From an uncultured Magnetococcales bacterium (GTDB lineage Bacteria > Pseudomonadota > Magnetococcia > Magnetococcales > Magnetaquicoccaceae): DNA of 7,562 bases. The DNA lies in contig CAIWLA010000145.1 of NCBI GenBank assembly GCA_903913345.1, forward strand, positions 1 to 7,562, in the 5' to 3' direction. A program made the position numbers and the translations under genes. The notes beneath the pieces were generated by a model that saw only the letters and a list, made by a program, of their open reading frames with translations, made no database searches and was not told the DNA's origin. Below are positions 1 through 6,346 of the stretch, one piece after another (the first letter of the stretch is position 1; each line of letters opens with the position of its first letter).

Positions 1-2
1 CA

Positions 3-146
3 CAGCGCGCCCACTTGTCTCGTGACAACCCGGAAAAGCCATTGACTGAGCGCATGAAACGCATGCTGACTGGTCAACCGACCGAAGAGGTGATTCTCGA
101 TCCAGACAATCCCAACCTGATTCTGGAGAGAAGGGGAGAGTCGTGA
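3..146 (+). CDS. 3' end of an unidentified protein (partial)
   Basis: The third forward frame is open from the left edge to a TGA at 144-146 and gives 47 residues; the other two forward frames are closed by stops at 22-24 and 43-45. The visible tail is hydrophilic and charged (it contains LTERMKRMLTGQPTEEVI and ends in LERRGES), with no membrane segment and no motif I recognise. There are in-frame ATG codons at 54 and 63, so a tiny free-standing ORF is formally possible. An open frame running in from the left is the simpler reading. It converges on the large minus-strand gene, with 41 bases between the two stops and no clear terminator hairpin. Function unknown. Confidence 0.5.
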   Translation, partial: QRAHLSRDNPEKPLTERMKRMLTGQPTEEVILDPDNPNLILERRGES

Positions 147-187
147 TGGTTTCCGTCCGGTGAGAAGGGGGATCTCCCTGGCCTCCA

Positions 188-3100
188 TCAGGAAAAGGCT
201 TCCGGGTGTTTCGGTAGATCCGTCGGTCGGTCGGTCGAGCCGCCTGCCACCGAAAACTGCTTCTGGCGTTTCTCAAAAAACTCCAACATGCGCCAGTGTA
301 CAATCGGAATCTCCAATAGATCGTCCCATTGCACACGATGCAACACCACTTCCCGTTCAAATTGAAAATGCCATGGGCGACTCTCTGGTGCAAGATAGCT
401 CTGTTCTCCAAAAAAGCCACCCGACCGGATCACCTCCAGGGGCTGCCCGTTTCTGCCCAAAAACAGAACCTCTCCCCGCTCCACCAGCCACAAGAGCGGC
501 GAGTCCTCCATCGGCACCCGACCACCGCCCGTCAAAACGATGCGATCCATCACCCGGGCAATGCGCCCCAACGACAAAAAGGTCGTATGCTCCCCAAAGA
601 GCCAGGTCTTGCGCAGGAAAGAGACCTTGACCATCATCGCCTCCATGGGGGCCATCAAGCCATTCCTTTCCAGAAAAGCCCGCATCTCGGCCATGGAAAA
701 CTGGATGACACTACAATGCGAGACGGTACGATAAGTCCACTGGCGTCGACAGGCTTTTCGATCCAGATCTGCCTGTACTTCCTCTTCTGTCAGGGGTCTC
801 CTGACCCCTGTTGGATCCGCGCTGTTATCCACCGTCCGTTCCAACTGCTCACCAAAGAGCGACTCGCCGCCGATCAGGGAGCCAAAGGCCAGATGATTGT
901 GGACGTTGGCGGACGAATTGAGATAGGAAACCGTCCCGGAAAGGATCATATCCAGGCGTTCATGATCATCCCCGTCCCGTCTCCCCCGACGGATAATGGT
1001 GCCCGCATTGTGCTCCACCACGGGACTCTTCAACAGCTCAAGAACCTCCTCGATCGGGGCGGTGGGAAAAAATTCGCGCAGGAACAGACAGGCTCGCTCC
1101 AACCGATAATCCCGCTGTCCGGGAATCAACACATTTTCCGCCCCAAAAGAGGATTCGGAACCAATCTCCATCTCCTGGGTGGTCAAATGGCGGGCAATAT
1201 GGGCCAGAATGAGATGCTCCGACGGATCCTGACGAAAATCTTCCGCCACGCCATGGATCATGCCACCGCCAATATCCAACTTTTTCAAGGTGGCCGGGCG
1301 TAAATAATTTTCTTTGACCTTGTCCATGAAGGCCACCGGAACCTGTCCCGGTCCCTCACCGGTCATCCCATCCAGCACCTTGAACGCCGACAGATCCGCC
1401 CAATGGGCATAGGTCTGTTGCTGGCCATCGTCATCGGTGGCCCGAAACAGAAAGAGGGTCGTCTCCAGGGGATGGGGCGAAAAAATGGGCATCACCTCCA
1501 GGCCATCACAATCATTCCATTCGTCCAGGACCAGATCCCGAATCTGAAAAAACTGGGCAAATTGTCCTTCGTGGAGCGACATCAAGGCCGAAAATTTCTT
1601 GGTGACAGAGGCCCGCACCAGCGGCGTGGCAAAATATTTCAAACGTCGGTCCGACTGAGTCAAGGCGGGCAGGCCGCCAAAATGGTCGTCATGGGCGTGG
1701 GTATGGAAAATGCCATCCACCTCGCTGATATCCACACCCAGGGAGGTCAGGGATTGCAAAATACCGGGGCTGGCATCAATCAGATAGATGCGGCCATGAA
1801 ACATGATCATGCTGCCCATGCTCGGACGATTGACATCCCAACCATCCCCTTCACCGGTGTGAATGACGGCAAAATGGTGCTGCTTGAGTCGATGCTGTCC
1901 CAATGGATAGGGCGATTCATAGACCACACCGGGCGGCAGATTGAGATCCACTTCGGTGGACTCGCCCCGAAAACGGAAGGTATACCGATTGAAACCCGAC
2001 CGTTCAACCATCACCCCGCAGCGAATCTCCATCGGCTCCTCTTCCACTTCGAGGGTATCCAGAAAATCCGCTGGTGAACGGATGGCACCGAAGGCAAATT
2101 TCAGTTTGATGCGCATCATGATCTCGGCCAGAGGCTCGTCCACACCGCTGGCCATGATCTCCTCCTTGGAGACCAGACCATAGTTGCCACGATAGATGTA
2201 GGCCATCTGTGCCTGCACCTGGGCCGCAGAGCCGATCAACAAGGGTTTCACGCCGGTATTGTTGGGATGTTTGGGAATGATAATGCCCTGCCGATAGAGC
2301 ATTTGCAGCACGGGAAATTCGGCCAGATTGGCAAAACCGCCATTCTGAACGAGCACATCCGACAGCAAAATCACATTAGGCCCCGTCTCGAAGGGGATGC
2401 CATCCTTGCTGGTGTTGCTGATATAGCCACGGCGCATCAAATGTTTGACCACTTCGCTGGGACAACCGCACAAAATATAGAGACCCGCCTCCGGCACCTG
2501 CAACCAAAACACGCCGGGAGCCACCTGCAAGGTGAGCAGATTGCGCATGGCCTTCCGCATGGCCACCTCGGCCTGCTGACGGATGACAATCTCCTTTTCC
2601 AGCTCCACCGTCCTGGCCCGCACCTGCCGCCGCAGCAGCATATTACCGACAAACAGCAAGAGCAGCATCCCGACGGCCCCGATGGCCACCGGCACCACCC
2701 ATTTGGGCAGTGCCTTCCTGGTACCGCCTTCAAACCACTGATTGAACGAACGGTAGTAAAAGGATTCGCTATCGGCTTTCAGGGTGTGCAGATCCCGATC
2801 CAGCGCGAGCAGCAGGTCGGCATTGCGCTTTTTGGGGGTGGCGTAGCGGATCTCCATTGGACAACAGAGCATGGGGCTTTTGTACGCCGAAAAGCCCTTG
2901 TCAATCATCATGCCCGCCGATCGGGAGATGATGCCGGCATCGGCATCGTTGTCGGCAACGGCTTGCAAAACCGTTTCGTAGTCCACCTGATCCAGAGGAA
3001 AGATGTCAATGCCCAGTTGCGCCAGGAGGGCCTTGAAACGGATAAAGTAAACATCATCCTTCATGCCCGCCACGATCCGGCCTTTCAGCTTGGGCAGGGC

Positions 3101-3490
3101 ATCCAATTCCGGGTTCCAGACATAGATCTGCCCCCAGTTGGAAAAGGCCGCTTCTTCGGTAAAGTCAAATTTTTCTGATCGTTCTGGCGTATGGGCGATG
3201 GCCACTTGCAGATCAATTTCGCCATTGATCAGCCGCTGGTAGCTCTCCGCCCAGGTGCCGAACACATAGCTCAGCTTCCATCCTTCCTTGGCGGCGGTGT
3301 ATTCCAGCAGATCGATATAAAACCCCCTGATCGCCCCGCTCCTGTCGGCAAAGACACCCGGTTCGTTCTGGTACACCCCCACCTTGACCACTCGCTCTGC
3401 CGCGCCCTCCGCACGGGTGTCCGCAACCGCCACCCACAGCAGCAGAGAGAGGCAAAAAAACCAGGAAAATACTCTATGCAAATGCGCCAT
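188..3490 (-). CDS. Membrane receptor: SBP_bac_3 sensor, TM helix, metallo-beta-lactamase fold and two CNB-like domains
   Basis: This is an 1100-residue multidomain protein. Residues 1-23 or 1-27 are a signal peptide (basic start, hydrophobic core, AVA-D or TRA-E cleavage site). Residues about 34-255 are a family-3 periplasmic solute-binding domain. The TPERSEKFDFT segment (R104) and ADAGI (D184) sit where amino-acid-binding members contact the ligand's carboxylate and amino groups. Residues 264-286 form one membrane helix, and 287-318 a charged helical linker like those in sensor kinases. Residues about 319-480 are a domain I cannot name. Residues about 485-770 are a metallo-beta-lactamase fold: H598-x-H600-x-D602-H603, then H673, D699 and H746 as likely metal ligands. 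Residues about 800-960 and 961-1075 resemble two cyclic-nucleotide-binding domains (GGESLFG, FFGEQSYL). The predicted topology is sensor in the periplasm, hydrolase and CNB-like parts in the cytoplasm. The ATG at 3488-3490 is chosen because it directly precedes the signal peptide; no Shine-Dalgarno is visible. The hydrolase substrate and true ligand are unknown. Domain calls are firm for SBP and MBL, weaker for CNB. Confidence 0.93.
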   Translation of the reverse strand: MAHLHRVFSWFFCLSLLLWVAVADTRAEGAAERVVKVGVYQNEPGVFADRSGAIRGFYIDLLEYTAAKEGWKLSYVFGTWAESYQRLINGEIDLQVAIAHTPERSEKFDFTEEAAFSNWGQIYVWNPELDALPKLKGRIVAGMKDDVYFIRFKALLAQLGIDIFPLDQVDYETVLQAVADNDADAGIISRSAGMMIDKGFSAYKSPMLCCPMEIRYATPKKRNADLLLALDRDLHTLKADSESFYYRSFNQWFEGGTRKALPKWVVPVAIGAVGMLLLLFVGNMLLRRQVRARTVELEKEIVIRQQAEVAMRKAMRNLLTLQVAPGVFWLQVPEAGLYILCGCPSEVVKHLMRRGYISNTSKDGIPFETGPNVILLSDVLVQNGGFANLAEFPVLQMLYRQGIIIPKHPNNTGVKPLLIGSAAQVQAQMAYIYRGNYGLVSKEEIMASGVDEPLAEIMMRIKLKFAFGAIRSPADFLDTLEVEEEPMEIRCGVMVERSGFNRYTFRFRGESTEVDLNLPPGVVYESPYPLGQHRLKQHHFAVIHTGEGDGWDVNRPSMGSMIMFHGRIYLIDASPGILQSLTSLGVDISEVDGIFHTHAHDDHFGGLPALTQSDRRLKYFATPLVRASVTKKFSALMSLHEGQFAQFFQIRDLVLDEWNDCDGLEVMPIFSPHPLETTLFLFRATDDDGQQQTYAHWADLSAFKVLDGMTGEGPGQVPVAFMDKVKENYLRPATLKKLDIGGGMIHGVAEDFRQDPSEHLILAHIARHLTTQEMEIGSESSFGAENVLIPGQRDYRLERACLFLREFFPTAPIEEVLELLKSPVVEHNAGTIIRRGRRDGDDHERLDMILSGTVSYLNSSANVHNHLAFGSLIGGESLFGEQLERTVDNSADPTGVRRPLTEEEVQADLDRKACRRQWTYRTVSHCSVIQFSMAEMRAFLERNGLMAPMEAMMVKVSFLRKTWLFGEHTTFLSLGRIARVMDRIVLTGGGRVPMEDSPLLWLVERGEVLFLGRNGQPLEVIRSGGFFGEQSYLAPESRPWHFQFEREVVLHRVQWDDLLEIPIVHWRMLEFFEKRQKQFSVAGGSTDRPTDLPKHPEAFS
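222..237. repeat. GTCG tetranucleotide repeat at the 3' end of the receptor gene
   Basis: Four perfect copies of GTCG read on the plus strand. On the coding strand they encode part of the tail STDRPTDLP, outside the second CNB-like domain. The unit length is not a multiple of three, so slippage would change the reading frame of only the last 10-16 residues. Confidence 0.6.
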
Positions 3491-3523
3491 GGAATCGTTT
3501 TTAAAAAAAAGAGTGGAGATGTC

Positions 3524-3550
3524 TGGGGAGAAGGTTGACCTTCCTCCCCA
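3524..3550 (-). promoter_or_regulatory. Hairpin in the presumed 5' leader of the large receptor gene
   Basis: An inverted repeat has arms 3524-3534 and 3539-3550, a TTGA loop on the plus strand, and about 11 paired bases with one bulged base. In the sense of the minus-strand genes it lies 34-60 bases upstream of the receptor start and is followed, after 13 bases, by a run of eight T (3510-3503). The gap is too long for a standard intrinsic terminator. It could be a weak terminator for the epimerase gene, an attenuator, or only a leader structure. Confidence 0.35.
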
Positions 3551-3608
3551 AAAACAGCCGCAACGCGGATCAAGGTCATGGACCAGAAGGGGATCCCGCC
3601 CCCCATTT

Positions 3609-3638
3609 TTTATAACACAGCCAAAGAGATGTCTGCCA
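3609..3638 (-). promoter_or_regulatory. Candidate extended -10 promoter for the receptor gene
   Basis: On the minus strand, TGTTATAAA (3617-3609) fits an extended -10 element (TG-N-TATAAA). The best -35 with an 18-base spacer is TGGCAG (3638-3633), a poor match, which is typical of extended -10 promoters. It would start transcription near 3602 and give a leader of about 110 bases that contains the hairpin at 3524-3550. This is a sequence match only. Transcription reading through from the epimerase gene upstream is the alternative. Confidence 0.3.
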
Positions 3639-3661
3639 GAAAAAATCAGGTCAACGCCGTA

Positions 3662-4642
3662 TCATGGTCTGTTTTCCCCGTAATAATCCAAATACCACGC
3701 CACAAAGTGTTCGATCCCCTCACGAACCGTGGTGCGCGGACGGAAACCCACATCCCGTTCCAGTTCGTGGATGTCGGCATAGGTATCCGGCACATCGCCG
3801 GGTTGGAGCGGCAAAAATTGCAATTCGGCCTTTTTTCCCAACACCTCTTCCAGCGTCTGGATATAGACCATCAGCGGAACCGGTTGGTTGTTGCCAATGT
3901 TGTAGAGTTGGCTGGGCACTCCGTGGGCCACCGTTGGCACATGGTCCAGCACCCGCACGACCCCCTCGATAATGTCGTCAATATAAGTGAAATCCCGTTG
4001 ATGTTGACCCTGATTGAAAACGGGGATGGGTTCGCCCGCCAATATTTTTCGGGTAAACAAAAACAGGGCCATGTCCGGCCGTCCCCAGGGGCCGTAGACG
4101 GTAAAAAAACGCAGTCCGGTCGTGGGCAGGCCATAAAGATGGCTGTAGGTATGCGCCATGAGTTCGTTGGACCGTTTGGTGGCGGCATACAGGGAGAGGG
4201 GCTGGTCCACCCGATCCCGCACCGAGAAAGGGAGATGGTTGTTGGCACCATAGACCGAACTGGACGAGGCATACAGCAGATGGCCCACCCGGTGGTGGCG
4301 ACATCCCTCCAGAATATGGAGAAATCCAACCATGTTGCTCTCGACGTAGGCATGGGGATTTTCCAGGGAGTAACGGACCCCGGCCTGGGCCGCCAGATGG
4401 ACCACCCGATCAAAAGAGCCTTCGGAAAACAGGGCCTCCATCCCCGCCCGATGGGCCAGATCATCCCGCACAAAACGGAACCCGTTCCGGCTCTGCAAGT
4501 GAGCCAGCCGTGCCTGTTTCAGCGTGACATCATAATATTCATTGAGGTTGTCCAACCCCACCACCTCGTCTCCCCGTGCCAGCAAACGGGCCGAGAGGTG
4601 AAATCCAATAAATCCAGCGGCTCCCGTGACAAGAACTTTCAT
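3662..4642 (-). CDS. NAD-dependent epimerase, UDP-glucuronate 4-epimerase type
   Basis: This 326-residue extended short-chain dehydrogenase/reductase most likely interconverts UDP-glucuronate and UDP-galacturonate in the cytoplasm, supplying acidic sugars for capsule, LPS or exopolysaccharide. Seen in the sequence: the N-terminal Rossmann motif GAAGFIG (G7, G10, G13), acidic D31 ending strand 2 to hold the NAD ribose, the SSSSVYG segment (126-132), the catalytic Y152-A-A-T-K156, and the [17 protein letters not shown] block (176-192) with RDFTYIDDI (216-224), all typical of the family. The [13 protein letters not shown] stretch (34-46) after D31 is characteristic of UDP-glucuronate epimerases (CapI/LspL group) rather than GalE. 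The ATG at 4640-4642 is preferred over upstream codons because the Rossmann strand begins at residue 2 and GGGAG lies five bases upstream. The length is normal. It stands alone here with no glycosyltransferases beside it. UDP-glucose 4-epimerase or a related C4/C5 epimerase cannot be fully excluded. Confidence 0.93.
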   Translation of the reverse strand: MKVLVTGAAGFIGFHLSARLLARGDEVVGLDNLNEYYDVTLKQARLAHLQSRNGFRFVRDDLAHRAGMEALFSEGSFDRVVHLAAQAGVRYSLENPHAYVESNMVGFLHILEGCRHHRVGHLLYASSSSVYGANNHLPFSVRDRVDQPLSLYAATKRSNELMAHTYSHLYGLPTTGLRFFTVYGPWGRPDMALFLFTRKILAGEPIPVFNQGQHQRDFTYIDDIIEGVVRVLDHVPTVAHGVPSQLYNIGNNQPVPLMVYIQTLEEVLGKKAELQFLPLQPGDVPDTYADIHELERDVGFRPRTTVREGIEHFVAWYLDYYGENRP

Positions 4643-4647
4643 GAATA

Positions 4648-4652
4648 CTCCC
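4648..4652 (-). promoter_or_regulatory. Ribosome binding site of the epimerase gene
   Basis: GGGAG on the minus strand lies five bases before the ATG at 4640-4642. It fixes that start rather than the longer open frame, which continues upstream to 4777 and would add 45 residues unlike this family. Confidence 0.65.
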
Positions 4653-4706
4653 AATCGTTGGCGAAAGGTCGTGCCTCCGCAGCACAACCGTCTCCCGGTT
4701 TTCCTC

Positions 4707-4735
4707 TTGGCAAAACAGCCAGGAAACGCTAGACT
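4707..4735 (+). promoter_or_regulatory. Sigma70-type promoter of dnaB-alr
   Basis: TTGGCA (4707-4712, five of six matches to TTGACA) and TAGACT (4730-4735, four of six to TATAAT) are separated by exactly 17 bases. Transcription would start near 4742 and give a leader of about 60 bases before the dnaB ATG. A short inverted repeat, CGCTA-GACTG-TAGCG (4727-4741), straddles the -10 element, and an imperfect dyad (4701-4704 with 4722-4725, and 4708-4711 with 4718-4721) covers the -35 region. These could be operator-like or chance. Confidence 0.5.
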
Positions 4736-4792
4736 GTAGCGCAGGCGGAAGGGGCGGTAAAGGTATCGTTGTGGCATGTTGGATTAAAAAGC

Positions 4793-4797
4793 AAGGA
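4793..4797 (+). promoter_or_regulatory. Ribosome binding site of dnaB
   Basis: AAGGA lies seven bases before the ATG at 4805. It favours that start over an in-frame TTG at 4769, which has no such site and would add 12 residues. Confidence 0.65.
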
Positions 4798-4804
4798 TGA
4801 GACG

Positions 4805-6346
4805 ATGGGAGAGAAGGTCAAACCAGACGCGGGATCGGGTGATCATGCCATTCCCCAGGAGACCCCTCTTGCCGACAGCACGCCATCACCGGATCTCATC
4901 GAGCAAACCTTTGAACAGACCGACGAACCGACCGATGAATTGACCGACGAATTGACCGACGAACGGACCGACGATCTGACCGACGAACGGACCTATGGAC
5001 GGGAAATCGTTGTACCGTCGCGCCGCCCGGCCTGGAGCAAGGCCGCCGAACAGTCGGTGCTGGGTGCCATCCTCCTGGACAACAGTATCCACGATCAGGT
5101 GGCCGATATTCTGCATCCGCAGGATTTTTATACGGGTGCCCATCGGGTCATCTATCAGGCCATCTGTACGCTGCTGGAGCGGGGAGAACCGGCCGACCCC
5201 GTCGTTTTGCAGCACCATTTGCAAAAAAATGAGGAACTGCACGCCGTCGGAGGCAGCGGCTATCTGGCCGAGCTGATTGAAACCGTACCCACCACCGCCA
5301 ATGCGGCGGCCTATGCCCGTCTGGTTCGGGACAAGTCCATTCTGCGGGAACTGGCGCAACAGGCCACGCAGATTGTGGAATCGGTCTATCAGGGCAAGAA
5401 CCGCCCCACGGATCAGCTTCTGGATGAGGCGGAGCAGCGCATTTTTTCGGTGGGGGAGGGGCGCAGTTATCGCAGTGCCGGCTATTTCACCCTGAAAGCG
5501 ATCATTCTGCCGGTGCTGCACAGCATCGAGCAGCTCATGAAACATAAAGGATCCATCACCGGTGTCCCCACCGGTTTTGTGGATCTGGATCGGCTGTTGG
5601 CCGGCTTGCAAAAATCGGATCTGCTGATCCTGGCGGGGCGGCCTTCCATGGGCAAGACCTCTTTTGCCATGAACATGGCCACCAACGCCGCTGTCGATCA
5701 TCAGGTGCCGGTGGCGGTCTTCTCCCTGGAGATGTCCAAGGAACAACTGGTCTCCCGTATGCTCTCCGCCGCCGCCCGCATCGATGCGCAAAAACTGCGG
5801 ACCGGCTGGCTGGATGACCGGGAGTTCGGCCAGTTGATCACCATGGCCGACCGTCTTTCCAAGGCCACCCTGCTGATCGACGACACCCCCGCCATCACCA
5901 TTGCCGCCCTGCGGGCCAGGGCACGCCGGATGCGGCGGGAGCATAAAATAGAGCTGATCGTCATCGATTATTTGCAACTGATGCAGGGGGACCAGAAAAC
6001 CGAAAACCGGGTTCAGGAAATTTCGCAGATCAGTCGCGGCCTGAAATCCCTGGCCAAAGAGTTGGGGATACCCATCATCGCCCTGTCGCAGTTGTCGCGC
6101 CGACTGGAAGAGCGGCCCAACAAGCGGCCCATTCTCTCCGATTTGCGGGAGTCGGGGGCCATCGAACAGGATGCCGATGTGGTCCTGTTTGTCTTTCGCG
6201 AGGAGGTCTACAAGGATAATGATCCCGCCTTGAAAGGTCTGGCTGAAATCATTATTGCCAAACAGCGCAATGGTCCCACGGGCAAGGTCACGCTCACCTT
6301 CCTGAAAGAGTACACCCGGTTTGAAAATCATGCCGGGCCGCGCTAG
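4805..6346 (+). CDS. dnaB: Replicative DNA helicase DnaB
   Basis: This 513-residue protein is the hexameric 5'-3' helicase that unwinds DNA at the replication fork and recruits primase. Residues about 72-175 are the N-terminal helical domain (AAEQSVLGAILLD, then HPQDFY and ETVPTTANAAAYA). A linker follows, and the RecA-like ATPase domain runs from about 250 to 506. It has Walker A GRPSMGKT (278-285, K284, T285), FSLEMSKEQL (306-315), Walker B LIVIDYLQLM (384-393, D388), the SQLSR motif (428-432), SDLRESGAIEQDAD (445-458), and the KQRNGPTG element (486-493) that carries the arginine-finger region. There is no intein, although DnaB is a frequent intein host. The protein is about 40 residues longer than E. 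coli DnaB because of a roughly 70-residue N-terminal extension holding an acidic TDE-type repeat (residues 39-62). The ATG at 4805 is supported by the AAGGA site. alr follows with an overlap, so the two are likely one operon. The usual rplI neighbour is absent upstream. Confidence 0.98.
   Translation: MGEKVKPDAGSGDHAIPQETPLADSTPSPDLIEQTFEQTDEPTDELTDELTDERTDDLTDERTYGREIVVPSRRPAWSKAAEQSVLGAILLDNSIHDQVADILHPQDFYTGAHRVIYQAICTLLERGEPADPVVLQHHLQKNEELHAVGGSGYLAELIETVPTTANAAAYARLVRDKSILRELAQQATQIVESVYQGKNRPTDQLLDEAEQRIFSVGEGRSYRSAGYFTLKAIILPVLHSIEQLMKHKGSITGVPTGFVDLDRLLAGLQKSDLLILAGRPSMGKTSFAMNMATNAAVDHQVPVAVFSLEMSKEQLVSRMLSAAARIDAQKLRTGWLDDREFGQLITMADRLSKATLLIDDTPAITIAALRARARRMRREHKIELIVIDYLQLMQGDQKTENRVQEISQISRGLKSLAKELGIPIIALSQLSRRLEERPNKRPILSDLRESGAIEQDADVVLFVFREEVYKDNDPALKGLAEIIIAKQRNGPTGKVTLTFLKEYTRFENHAGPR
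4919..4990 (+). repeat. Six-copy 12-bp tandem repeat within dnaB
   Basis: Six head-to-tail copies of a 12-base unit close to ACCGACGAATTG occupy these 72 bases, and the first codon of a seventh unit follows. Each copy encodes four residues: TDEP, TDEL, TDEL, TDER, TDDL, TDER. Twelve of the 24 residues are acidic. The unit is a multiple of three, so gain or loss of copies keeps the frame. The copies differ mainly in the fourth codon, with single changes elsewhere (GAT for GAC, GAT for GAA). The array lies before the conserved N-terminal domain, where most DnaB proteins have only a short tail. Confidence 0.9.

Noticed and set aside
147..187. Possible bidirectional terminator between the two convergent genes
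   Set aside because: Only a near-palindrome around AGGGGGATCTCCCT is visible, with no loop and no T or A tract on either side.
329..3178. Several long plus-strand open frames (329-1303, 1403-2077, 2267-3178) opposite the receptor gene
   Set aside because: They are broken into pieces in different places, have no ribosome binding sites or known motifs, and lie opposite a continuous multidomain protein.
3578..4732. A 384-codon plus-strand open frame opposite the epimerase gene
   Set aside because: The minus strand encodes a complete epimerase with Rossmann, YxxxK and family motifs. The plus-strand product shows no domain and would run through the promoter region.
5624..5670. Possible intein insertion at the DnaB Walker A site
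   Set aside because: GRPSMGKTSFAMN is continuous and the protein reads through with normal spacing, so no intein is present here or at Walker B.
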